Assembly: GCA_034509425.1 (NCBI GenBank)
Contig: JAVTVJ010001200.1
Span: forward strand, 248,001 to 312,000
Reading direction: 5' to 3'
From: Eopsaltria australis
Lineage: Eukaryota; Chordata; Aves; Passeriformes; Petroicidae
Length of the DNA: 64,000 bases
This document shows, in pieces, positions 23,379 through 32,739 of the stretch (positions are counted from its first letter, which is position 1; the number at the start of each line of letters is the position of its first letter). Position numbers and translations under genes: made by a program. Below the pieces are notes generated by a model. It did not search any database. It was given only the letters and a program-made list of their open reading frames with translations, and was not told the DNA's origin.

Positions 23379-24954
23379 CTGTGCATGGAACCAAGAGCAG
23401 AGTCAGGAGTGAAGCCAAGGGGGAACTCGTCTTGTTCCACCCCTTGCAATGGGCAGGGACACCTTCCACTATCCCAGGTTGCTCCAAGTCCCGTCCAGTC
23501 TGGCCTTGGACACTGCCAGGGATGGGGCAGCTTCTCTGGGCAACCTGTGCCCACCCTCACAGTGAGGAATTTCTTCCCAAAATCTCATCTAAATCTCCTC
23601 TTTTCCAACATGAAACCATTCCCCTTTGTCCTGGCACTCCAGGCCCTTGCTCAAAATCCCTCTCCAGCTCTCTCGGAGCCCTTGTAGGTACTGGAAGGGG
23701 CTCTGAGGTCTTCCTGGAGCCTTTCCTTCTTTCTCGGCTGCAGAGCTGCTGCTCCTCCTGGCCAGGAAAGGGCTGATGGGGCCACGAGAGCACTCGGGTC
23801 TCCTGGCACAGTTTTGCTCATGAGGACACAACCCCCTCCCCGTGCTCTGAGCCCGGGTTCACCCCCGGCTCAACTCCACTCCACCAAGCCAGGAGACAGC
23901 TCCCCATTGTCCTGGAGTGTGGGAACACAATGTGCTGCAGGGCAGCATTGTTCCCACAGGGCTTTGAGGACACGGGGCCTGCGAGGGGAGCAGAGCCCCC
24001 CCACCTCCCCACGGGGAATTTGGTGTGGGAAAGTGAAGGTGCAGGATGCTCTGTGGGGTGGGGTGGTGAGTCTGTGTCTCTCCGAGGAAAGTTGTCTGTG
24101 AGAAATGGGATACTCTTTTTGCAGAGATGCTGTCAGGAGCCCTGAGTGGGTTTTGGGGTTTCTCCTCCCAGAAGCAGCAGATTCTGGAGTGAAATGAGGC
24201 CCCCACTGCCTTGGGTGGGATGTGGGGGCACAGTGGGCTGTGAAGCTCCAGCTACACGCTATGGGCTGGCAGGAAATCGAGGCTAAAAAATCCCATTTTG
24301 GAAAACGTGGCCATCTGACCCTTCCACCTCCAGCACACGGGGGAGGGTTCAGCCGAAGTGGGCAACAGGTGACACGACAGAGCAGCACATCCGCCCTCTG
24401 TGTCACCCTCCCACCCCCGCAGGTCCCACCTGAGAGTGACACACTTGGGATACACTTGGGAGATTCGGGAGCCTCTCACACCTTCCAGCAGCAGCGTTCC
24501 CACCATCCCGGTGCCCAGCCCGGCGTTGCCGCGCACCTCCCACCTCCCATCTCCCTTCCCTCCCTTCCCTCCATGCCCCCCACCCGCAGGATGCGGATCC
24601 CTACGCACCTGACTCAGCAAAGCTCAGGATCTCGTACTCCTGCAGCCCCGACCCGGGACCCCGGGGTGGGACGCGGCCGTCCCGGAGCATCCCGGGGGTG
24701 GCGGCCGCGTCCGAGCGCTGCGCCCGCATCCTGCGGAGCGCGGTCAGCAGAGCCCCCCGGGCCGGGGGCTGGGGGACGCTGGGCCTGGCTGGCAAGCGGA
24801 GCTTGGCCAGGATGCTCTGCTTGGCCAGCGCCAGGAGCGCGTCCCGCTGCGTGCCGGGGGCCAGCGCGGCCACTCCGCAGGCCGGGCACCACGCGCCCTT
24901 GGCAGCCACCACTCGCAGGAGGCTCAGGAGCAGGAGAGCCACGGTGACCGTCAT
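22636..24954 (-). CDS. INHBC: Inhibin/activin beta C chain precursor
   Basis: Secreted activin C subunit. Coding exons 24609-24954 (346 nt) and 22636-23378 (743 nt), phase-1 junction, total 362 residues (human 352). Signal peptide MTVTVALLLLSLLRVVAA, then WCPACG as in mammalian INHBC. The prodomain ends exon 1 with YEILSFAESG and has an NMT sequon. Processing site HRVHRR precedes a 114-residue mature domain beginning GVDC and including RMCCRQEFFVDFKEIGW, NYCSGLCPLHMAG, SCCVPTQRRPLSLLYYDRDS and C-terminal DSCGCT, with nine cysteines. MCCRQEFFVDF and the position beside R3HDM2 identify INHBC. The intron holds a CR1 close to the exon 2 acceptor. Confidence 0.95.
23425..23745 (-). mobile_element. 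CR1 fragment in the INHBC intron
   Basis: Antisense on the plus strand: gggcagggacaccttccact, tggccttggacactgccagg, aggaatttcttcccaaaatc and cttgtaggtactggaagggg. Its 3' end points at INHBC exon 2 and stops about 45 bases from the acceptor. Confidence 0.9.
23750..24605. other. INHBC: Remainder of INHBC intron
   Basis: No repeats or open frames of note; a G/C-balanced intron with a short CTCCCTTCC tract near 24545-24590. Confidence 0.5.
24609..24954 (-). CDS. INHBC: INHBC coding exon 1
   Basis: ATG at 24954 follows GCGGAG and begins the signal peptide directly. Donor GTGCGT at 24608. The prodomain helix LLALAKQSILAKLRLPARPS is family-typical. Confidence 0.94.
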
Positions 24955-25104
24955 CTCCGCTGGCGGGAGGTGACAGCGTGGGGGTTCCAGCGGTGTCCGA
25001 GAAGCCGGGTGGGATGAGCCAGCGGCAGCGCCGGGGCAAAGGGAGCGGAGCAGGGTGGCAGGACTGGACTCAGCGGGAGCACGGGGCGAGGATGGGCTCG
25101 TTCT

Positions 25105-25130
25105 CCTGACGTGGCCACAAATATTGGCTG
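25105..25130 (-). promoter_or_regulatory. INHBC: INHBC upstream CCAAT / CACGTCA cluster
   Basis: Minus strand reads CAGCCAATATTTGTGGCCACG then TCAG: a CCAAT box, eight bases, then CCACG overlapping a CRE-like CACGTCA. About 150-180 bases upstream of the ATG. Spacing is one base short of the classic ER-stress element CCAAT-N9-CCACG. Confidence 0.4.
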
Positions 25131-25339
25131 ATCCCGGGCGAGATAAACGCCCCTGCGCTCCCGCGGAGCCGCCCGGGCGCGGGCAGCGCGGAGCGGCCGC
25201 TCCGGTTAAGGTGGAGCCGGGCGGATCGTGCTGCTGCTCGAGGGGGGCAGAGCGGGGACATCGAGGCCACCCCGGTCCCGGCTCGGTCCCACCCCGGCCG
25301 TGGTGAGGGCTCCCGGGGTATCCAGGGTGTACCGGAGAC

Positions 25340-25845
25340 CCCCGGTGCGGTGTGGGGACCACGGAGATGGGGGATCCCCGGGGGATGTGGGATCCCCGCG
25401 GGCAGGGGGATCTCTGGAGGTCGGGGACCCTCAGAGAAGGGGGATTCTGGGGGGTCGAGGGGTCGTTGGAGATGGGCGGTACCCGGAGATGGGAGATCCC
25501 GACCAATGGGGGATACCCGGGGGACGGGGGATCCCAGGTGGGTGGGGATTCCCGGCGGGATGCGGGACCCCTGGGGATAGGGGATGCATGGGGGATGAGA
25601 GATCCCGGGGAATGAGGGATCCCCAGAGATGTGGGATCCCCGGGGCTGGAGAATCGCTGGGGATGAGGGATCCCAGGAGAGATGTGGGATCCCGGGGAAC
25701 TTGGGATCCCGGGGAAATTTGGGATCCCGGTGGATGTGGGATCCCGGTGGATGTGGGATCCCGGGAGCTGTGGGATCCCTGGGGAATTTGGGACCCCTGT
25801 GGAATTTGGGATCCCGGGGGATGCGGGACCCCCGAGGGGGCGGAG
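25340..25845. repeat. GGGATCCC-rich tandem tract
   Basis: Roughly 20 decayed units of ggggatgtgggatcccggg type between the INHBC and R3HDM2 promoters. Units carry the palindrome gggatccc. Long open frames on both strands are due to the repeat. Confidence 0.85.
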
Positions 25846-25990
25846 CCGAACTCCCGCGCGCGTGGGGGGGCGGGGCCACGGGCGATGGGCGGGACCCACC
25901 CACAGCCCCGCCCCCTCCCCGCCCCCTCCCCGCCCCTTCCCATGAAAGGCCCCGCCCCGCGCGGGGCCGCCCCCGCCGCTCCCTCCGCCT

Positions 25991-26006
25991 CGCCAGGGGG
26001 CGCCCC
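25991..26006 (+). promoter_or_regulatory. CTCF-like motif at the R3HDM2 promoter
   Basis: cgccagggggcgcccc fits the CTCF core, within the CpG island. Confidence 0.5.
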
Positions 26007-26114
26007 ACGCCCCTCCCGCCATTCCCGCCGCGCGGCGTCCCTCCGGTTGCCACAGCAACGCGGGCGCGCGAGCGCAGGATGATGACGCAGCGCGCAGGGC
26101 GCGGTGACGCAGCG

Positions 26115-26327
26115 CGCACGCCGCGGGGGAGGGGCCGCCTCCTCTTTCCCTTTTTTTTTTTTCCCGTTTCTTTCCCCGTTTTTTCCCCGTTCCGGCCGCC
26201 CGCCCCTCCCCCCCCCGTCCTGCCCCCCCCGCCGCCCCGCCCGGGCGGCCCGCGCTGGCCCAGGCCCGGCCCGGCCCGGGGTGGCGGCGGCGGCCCCGCG
26301 GCGCAGGGCCCGGCCCGGCGCGGCCCG
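26115..26327 (+). other. R3HDM2: R3HDM2 noncoding first exon (3' end defined, 5' end not)
   Basis: A consensus donor, CCCG|GTAAGTG, ends the exon at 26327 inside the CpG island. The start is uncertain; the coding start lies about 20.5 kb downstream, consistent with the long first intron of mammalian R3HDM2. Confidence 0.5.
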
Positions 26328-26449
26328 GTAAGTGCGGGGGGGGAGCGGGGCTGGGGGCAGCGGGGCGATCGCGGTGCACCGGGGGCGGCAGCGCCCGCGG
26401 GGACCCCCCCACGGTGTCCTCGGTCCTTCCCCCGCGGGGGCGGCGTGGC

Positions 26450-26965
26450 CCGGGGCTGCTCCCGCTGGGGCTGCTCCCGGACGTGGTTCCCGGCCCGGGG
26501 CTGCCGCTCCCGGGGGTCTCTCGGTGCGGGGTCCGGCCCGGGGCTGCCGCTCCCGGGGGTCTCTCGGTGCGGGGTCCGGCCCGGGGCTGCCCCTCCCGGG
26601 GGTCTCTCGCTGCCGGGTCCGGTTCCTGGTCTCCCCTCTCGGGGGTCGCTTATTGCGGTTCCTGGGGTCCCGGGCTGCCCCTCTCGGGGAGCGCTCGGTG
26701 CGGCCTCCGGGGCTGCCCCTCTCGGGGTCCGGTTCCTGCCGTGCCCCTCTCGGGGTCCGGTTCCTGCCCTGCCCCTCTCGGGGTCCGGTTCCTGCCCTGC
26801 CCCTCGCGGGGTCCGGTCCCTGCCCTGCCCCTCTCGGGGTTCGGTTCCTGCTCTCCCCTCTCGGGGTCCGGTTCCTGCCCTGCCCCTCTCGGGGTTCGGT
26901 CCCTGCCCTGCCCCTCTCGGGGGCCGCTCGGTGCCGCTCCCGCCGGGGTCTCCGGGCCTTACGGA
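26450..26965. repeat. GC-rich tandem repeats just inside R3HDM2 intron 1
   Basis: Three copies of a ~43-bp unit (ggggctgccgctcccggggg type) followed by about nine copies of a ~28-bp unit with cctgccctgcccctctcggg. Starts about 120 bases after the first-exon donor. Confidence 0.85.
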
Positions 26966-27997
26966 GCCGCTCCCCCGGGCACGTTGGCGGAGCACGTGGA
27001 GCTCCCGGCACCGGGGGCACGGGGGATCCCGCGGAGAGCCGGCAGTGCCCGGGCTCGGCTCGCAGGGAGCCGAGGAGGACGAGAGCCACAGGTGGGAGAT
27101 GAGCCCGGGGCCCTTGAGGGGCTGGGAAGCGCCGTGCCGTGTCCTGGTGTCCTCACGGACAGCGGCTTTGCTTTGAAATGCTTTTCCTGCAGATAATTCC
27201 CAGTCCTGGAATCTCCCAGCACGTGGGAAGGTGCTGGTTTGGGGGGGGTCTGTGCTGATGGGATCCATGGAAAGGTGATTTTGGTGCTTCTTTCTCGGTG
27301 TTCTCGGCTTTAAATCCTCCCGGGGTGGTTTTTTTTGGTGCCTGTAGGAATTTGGGCTGAGGGTCAGAGTTGCTTGTGTCCCCTGGCAGGAGGTGTCACA
27401 GGTGAGCTGATGTTAATTGAAGTGTTAATTAAAGCGTCCTCAGATCGGTTTGAAACGGGCTGGTAGAAGTTTGTGCTTCTGATGGAGCTGCTGGGCTGTG
27501 GGAAGGAACTTCACCAAAATCCTCCTTGAACGCTTTAACTTTTGGGGAATTTAAAATTCCTGACTTCCAGTTGGGTGTCCTGGCTCAAACCTCCCCTGGT
27601 CCGAGATCTCCCTGTGGTGGTTCCTAATCCTGGCAGCTGATTTACCTCTGCCTAATCCCACTGACCTGTTGCTGGAGGGATCCTCTTAACGCTGGCATGG
27701 ATCAGCTCAGGGACACAGGAGCTTTTCCATGAGCTCTGTTCCTGGAGTGCTTTTGTGGTTCTGGAGCGTTGACAAAAGGTTTTGGGAAGAACAAGGTGGA
27801 TTCTTGGCCAACGTGCAGCAAAACCAGAGTGGGAATTCCATGCAGCTGGAATCCCTGGGAAACTGTGGGCTGAGGATTTGGGATTCTGCTGATTCCTGGA
27901 GTGGGGAGTGTTGGGAGAAAGGGCAGCACTGCTCAGTCTCACAGGAATTGTCTGTTCCTGGTGCTTTTCCTGGCTGGAAAAGGGCTTGGAAGGAATT

Positions 27998-28105
27998 GCA
28001 GATCCCTGGAAGTGTCCAAGGCCAGGTCGGGCAGACCTTGGAGCTGAGATGGTGGAACTGGGTGAGCTTTAAGGTCCCTCCCAACCCAAACCATTCCAGC
28101 ATTCC
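27998..28105 (+). mobile_element. CR1 LINE 3' end fragment
   Basis: Contains ctggaagtgtccaaggccag and ggtccctcccaacccaaacc, ending at attccctga. Confidence 0.85.
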
Positions 28106-28225
28106 CTGATTAGAGGGGCCTGGTGAACTGGCCTAAAGGGGGAGGGAATTGCTGTGCTGAGGGAGGAATTCCTGAAGGAGCTCTCAGGCTTTGGTGCTGC
28201 CTGGGAGCAGTGGAGAACTTCCACA

Positions 28226-29098
28226 TCCAATCCCTCCTTGCAGGTCCAGTCCCTCCTTGCAGGTCCAGTCCCTCCTTGCAGGTCCAGTCCCTGCTTCCAG
28301 GTCCAGTCCCTGCTTCCAGGTCCAGTCCCTGCTTCCAGGTCCAGTCCCTGCTTCCAGGTCCAATCCCTGCTTCCAGGTCCAATCCCTGCTTCCATGTCCA
28401 ATCCCTGCTTCCATGTCCAATCCCTCCTTCCAGGTCCAATCCCTCCTTCCAGGTCCAGTCCCTGCTTCCAGGTCCAGTCCCTGCTTCCAGGTCCAGTCCC
28501 TGCTTCCAGGTCCAATCCCTGCTTCCAGGTCCAATCCCTGCTTCCAGGTCCAATCCCTGCTTCCATGTCCAATCCCTGCTTCCATGTCCAATCCCTGCTT
28601 CCATGTCCAATCCCTCCTTCCAGGTCCAATCCCTCCTTCCAGGTCCAGTCCCTGCTTCCAGGTCCAGTCCCTGCTTCCAGGTCCAGTCCCTGCTTCCATG
28701 TCCAATCCCTCCTTCCAGGTCCAATCCCTCCTTCCAGGTCCAGTCCCTGCTTCCAGGTCCAGTCCCTGCTTCCAGGTCCAGTCCCTGCTTCCAGGTCCAA
28801 TCCCTGCTTCCATGTCCAATCCCTGCTTCCATGTCCAATCCCTGCTTCCATGTCCAATCCCTGCTTCCATGTCCAATCCCTCCTTCCAGGTCCAGTCCCT
28901 GCTTCCAGGTCCAGTCCCTGCTTCCAGGTCCAGTCCCTGCTTCCAGGTCCAGTCCCTGCTTCCAGGTCCAGTCCCTGCTTCCAGGTCCAGTCCCTGCTTC
29001 CAGGTCCAGTCCCTCCTTCCACCTCCAATCCCTGCTTCCAGGTCCAGTCCCTGCTTCCAGGTCCAATCCCTCCTTCATGTCCAATCCCTCCTTCCAGC
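28226..29098. repeat. 18-bp minisatellite, about 48 copies
   Basis: Unit tccagtccctgcttccag with a few variant classes (aatcc, ccatg, ccttcc). All six frames are open through most of it, giving apparent proteins above 300 residues on each strand; the multiple-of-three unit explains this and no gene is implied. Confidence 0.97.
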
Positions 29099-29240
29099 TG
29101 CTCCTCAGGACCCCTGGTGCTGGCTGTGACACCGGATCCCCCGTTGGAGTCGAGTTCCCCTTATGGCAGCGCTGCCATTTGTGTTGCTAAATTTAAGGTT
29201 GTGGCAGTGCTGCTATTCCAGACCCCTGGTTTTGGGGGGG

Positions 29241-29324
29241 AAGGTGCCTAAATCACCCCTTTGAGGTGCCTAAATCACCCCTTTGAGGTGCCTAAACCAC
29301 CCCTTTGAGGTGCCTAAATCACCA
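29241..29324. repeat. 22-bp tandem repeat, four copies
   Basis: Unit aggtgcctaaatcacccctt followed by tg, with a single change in copy 3. Confidence 0.95.
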
Positions 29325-30079
29325 CTCCCAGCCTCTTGATCTCCCTGCACCTCTGCAGGTCACTTCACCTCCTTGTCTCCTTTAATATTAAATCAGAGCC
29401 AGCTCAGCGCTCATTTGAATAAATTGATTGGGTTTTAATTGTTTTCAAGGAGGGGAGGTGGCTGCCCCAGGGGCACCACAGAGGGATCCAAACTTTCAGA
29501 GCAGCTTTGGGAGCTCCTCTCCCACCTCAGTGCAGCAGGTTTGGGTCACTCAGTGAGTTATTCCCAATTTGGAGCAGGAGGTGTAGCCACAGGCAGGGAA
29601 TGAAGCTTGGCACCTTGAAGACTTTCCAAAGGGCTTTTTATTGGCTAAAGAGAAACTTAATAAACTGATCTTGCCAATATTCTGGTGCTTCCCCTGCATT
29701 CCTGTGCCAAGATGCTTGTCTTGCCTGAAATTCTTCCCAAATATCCATTTGTGGCTGGATCCAAAGGCTCCACAAGAGGTTGAAACCTGTGTTAAAATGA
29801 TTTAATGCCTGTGGGGATGATCCTGAGCCTCTCACCGTGGCTGCAAGGGCAGAACTCGCTGTGGATTCATTCCCCAAGGGAATCAACATCAGGAGATGTC
29901 GGTGTCTCTGTGCTTGTGGCAGCCCTGGCAGGGATGGGGATATTGGGAGGAAACAAATGCGTGGGACAGGTGGATTCAACTCCTACCTCGGTCTGAATCT
30001 TGTTTTTAAGGATGGATTTTGGAAATGCCTGTTGGTGTTTGGTAAAGACTTAAGAGAGGTCAGAGACCTCCAGGTGGCT

Positions 30080-30512
30080 GGAGAAGGACAGTGGAGCCTG
30101 GGAAGGGCTGGAGCAGCAGGAGAAGGGTCTGGAGAAGTTCTGAGGGAGCTGGGGGGGGCTTAGCCTGGAGCAAAGGAGGCTCAGGAGGGACCCTCTGGCT
30201 CTGCACAACTCCCTGACAGGAGAGGGCAGCCAGGTGGGGTTGGGCTCTGCTCCCAGGAAACATCAGAACAAGGGGGAAACAGCCTCAAGCTGCAGCAGGG
30301 GAAGTTCAGGTTGGATATCAGGAGGAATTTTTCCATGGGAAGGGTTGTCAGGTGTTGGAAGGGACCGCCCAGGGAGGTTTGGGGTCCCCATCTCTGGAGG
30401 TGTCCAGGGAATGACTGGATGTGGCACTCAGGGCTCTGGTGGGAATCGGTCACAGCTTGGACTCGATGACCTGGGAGGGCTTTTCCAGCCTCAGGGATTC
30501 CACGATTCTGTG
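30080..30512 (+). mobile_element. CR1 LINE 3' fragment, plus orientation
   Basis: Recognisable as CR1 from tggagcctgggaagggctgg, caggaggaatttttccatgg and ctgggagggcttttccagcc, ending attccacgattctgtgg. It abuts an opposite copy tail-to-tail. Confidence 0.88.
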
Positions 30513-30529
30513 GGACAAATGGCAGACCT

Positions 30530-31105
30530 GGTGGTGTTTGACAGCCTGACAATGCTTGACCACTCTTTCCATGAACGAATTCCTCCTGATGTCCATCCTG
30601 GACCTCCCCTGGCACATCTTGAGCCGTTCCTCTTGTCCCGGTGTTCCCTGGGAGCAGAGCCCACCCCTGGCTGCCCCTCCTGTCAGCAGTTGTGGGGTGA
30701 GAAGGTCCCTCCTGAGCCTCCTTCTCTCCAGGCTGAGCCTTTCCCAGCTCCCTCAGGAGCTCTCCAGACCCTTCTGCTGCTGCTCCAGCTCCTTCCCAGC
30801 TCCGGCCACGCTCCGGCCCCTCAATGTCCCCGTGAGGGCCCAGAACTGGACCCAGCACTGGGGGGGACCCAGCAGTGCCAGCACAGGGGGACAATCCCTG
30901 TCCCCATGGCAGGGACAGCCCAGGTGCCAACCTGGGCACACCTGGGCTCGTGTTCAGCTGCTGGCACCAGCATCCCCAGGGCCTTTCCCAGCTTTTCATC
31001 CACTCTTCCCCCATCCTGGAGCATTCCATGGGGTTGTTGTGACCCAAATGCAGGACCCAGCACTTGGCCTTGTTGAACCTCAAACGTGGTCAAGGACCTG
31101 CCTGA
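30530..31105 (-). mobile_element. CR1 LINE 3' fragment, minus orientation
   Basis: Antisense CR1: ccatgaacgaattcctcctg, ctggacccagcactgggg and acttggccttgttgaacctc are hallmark blocks. Reaches about 575 bases into the element. Confidence 0.88.
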
Positions 31106-31610
31106 GTTTCCCTCCCCTCCAACTCTCCTCCATCTTTCTTTACACCTTCCCTTGAATCCCACGAGCTGGGAGCCATCCCTGCCTGGATTTCAGCCCAGGT
31201 GAGGGATGTGGGCACAGTGGGAGGTTGGACTGGGGGCTCCCTGGTGAGCTCCAGGATTCCCTGGGATTGTGGATCCAGGGCTTCCTGGGAAGGGCAGTTC
31301 CATTCCAGTCCGGGAGCACGAGCTGTCTGTGTGCCGCAGGCTGAGTCACCGCTGCTTCCCGGAGAATTTCGGGGATGATTGAGTGTGGGCAGGCCCAGCC
31401 CACTCGTCAGAGCAGCTCTGTTTAGGTTGTTTTAATGAAGTTTTAAAATTTTTTGCTCTTGCTTTGACATCTTTTTTCTTTGAGGAATTAATTTCTCCTG
31501 AGCTGAGTTTAGACACAAAATCCGCTTTGTTTGGGAAGGTGTTATCCTGGAAGCTGACCTCTCTTGTGGAGGATTCAGGCAGGAAATTCCAGGAGGAAAT
31601 GGAAATCCTG

Positions 31611-32350
31611 TGCCTGCTTCCCTGTGTCCAAAGGAGCAGGAGCTTTGAGCCCACTCCTGGTGGGATTTTACCTTGGATGAGGGGAAAGGAAGGAGCATGG
31701 ACAGGAAAGGAAGATCCAGAATGTGGGGAATGCAGTGATGCCCAGTAGGATCCTGTCCTGCCTCCTTCCCCATGTCCAAACCCAAAGGAGCAGGAGCTTT
31801 GAGCCCACTCCTGGTGGGATTTTACCTTGGATGGGGGAAAGGAGGACAGGAAAGGAAGATCCAGAGTGTGGGGAATGCAGTGATGTTCAGTAGGATCCTG
31901 TCCTGCCTCTTTCCCCATGTCCAAACCCAAAGGAGCAGGAGCTTTGAGCCCAGTCCTGGTGGGATTTGAACCCTGATGGGGGAAAGTGGGAAGCATGGAA
32001 AATGAAGATCCAGGACATGGGGAATGCTGAGGTGTTTGTGTCCTGTCCTTCCTGGTAGGATCCCATCCTGCCTGCTTCCCTATATCCAAACAACTCTGAG
32101 CTTTGAGCCCACTCCTGGTGGGATTTTACCTTGGATGGGGGAAAGGAGGGAGCATGGACAGGAAAGGAAGATCCAGAACATGGGGAATGCAGTGATGCCC
32201 AGTAGGATCCTGTCCTGCCTCCTTCCCCATGTCCAAACTCAAAGGAGCAGGAGCTCTGAGCCCACTCCTGGTGGGGTTTGACCCTGCATAGGGGGAAAGT
32301 GGGGAGCATGGAAAAGGAAGATCCAGAATGTGGGGAATGCTGAGGTGTTT
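31611..32350. repeat. Five tandem copies of a ~150-bp unit
   Basis: Copies begin near 31611, 31745, 31895, 32050 and 32205, each with aaaggagcaggagctttgag, cccactcctggtgggatttt and aaggaagatccagaatgtgg blocks. Period varies 140-165 bases through internal indels. Confidence 0.9.
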
Positions 32351-32682
32351 GTGTCCTGCCTTCGTGACTGGCTTGGTTTCTCCAGCTCTCTCCCTTTAAA
32401 TATGTCTCTATCCCAAAATTTTGGGGTTTTCTTTTCCCAGCTCTCTGCCAGGTTGGCTCCAGACAGGGACATGGGATTTATGGAAGTTGGCACTGCCTGG
32501 ATGGACATGAACCCCTCACACTGAGGGTGTTCATGGCATGATCCCGACAGCACAGAGCTTCCCAGTACGAGGAAAAATCCGAAATTCCCACTGGGATGTG
32601 ACTGGGAGGGTTCAGCAGCAGATTTGCTGGGCTGGTGAGAGCAACTCCCTTTTAGCAGGGAATTTTGGAAGCCCGGGATGGT

Positions 32683-32738
32683 TTGGATTGGGGAGGGATC
32701 TTAAAGCTCATCTCATTCCAACCCCCTTTCATCCTTAT
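32683..32738 (-). mobile_element. Short CR1 terminal fragment
   Basis: tggtttggattggggaggg then atcttaaagctcatctcatt and ccaacccc is the antisense CR1 3' terminus only. Confidence 0.7.
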
Positions 32739-32739
32739 G

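Larger units (their letters stand above)
25850..27080. promoter_or_regulatory. R3HDM2: R3HDM2 CpG-island promoter
   Basis: Extreme CpG density. It contains an RFX X-box palindrome GTTGCCACAGCAAC (26046-26059), two TGACGCAG CRE-like half sites (26083-26090 and 26105-26112) and many GC boxes. No TATA box. It drives the plus strand toward the donor at 26328. Confidence 0.7.

Noticed and set aside
24601..27268. Open frames of 500-730 codons spanning the INHBC 5' end and R3HDM2 promoter
   Set aside because: Only the INHBC exon 1 part (24609-24954) has homology; the rest reads through GGGATCCC and GC-rich repeats.
28123..29251. Open frames above 300 codons on both strands (GPVPASRSSPCFQVQSLL-like and GLDLEAGTGPGSRDW-like repeats)
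   Set aside because: They are translations of an 18-bp minisatellite; every frame is open because the unit is a multiple of three and lacks stops. No splice sites or homology.
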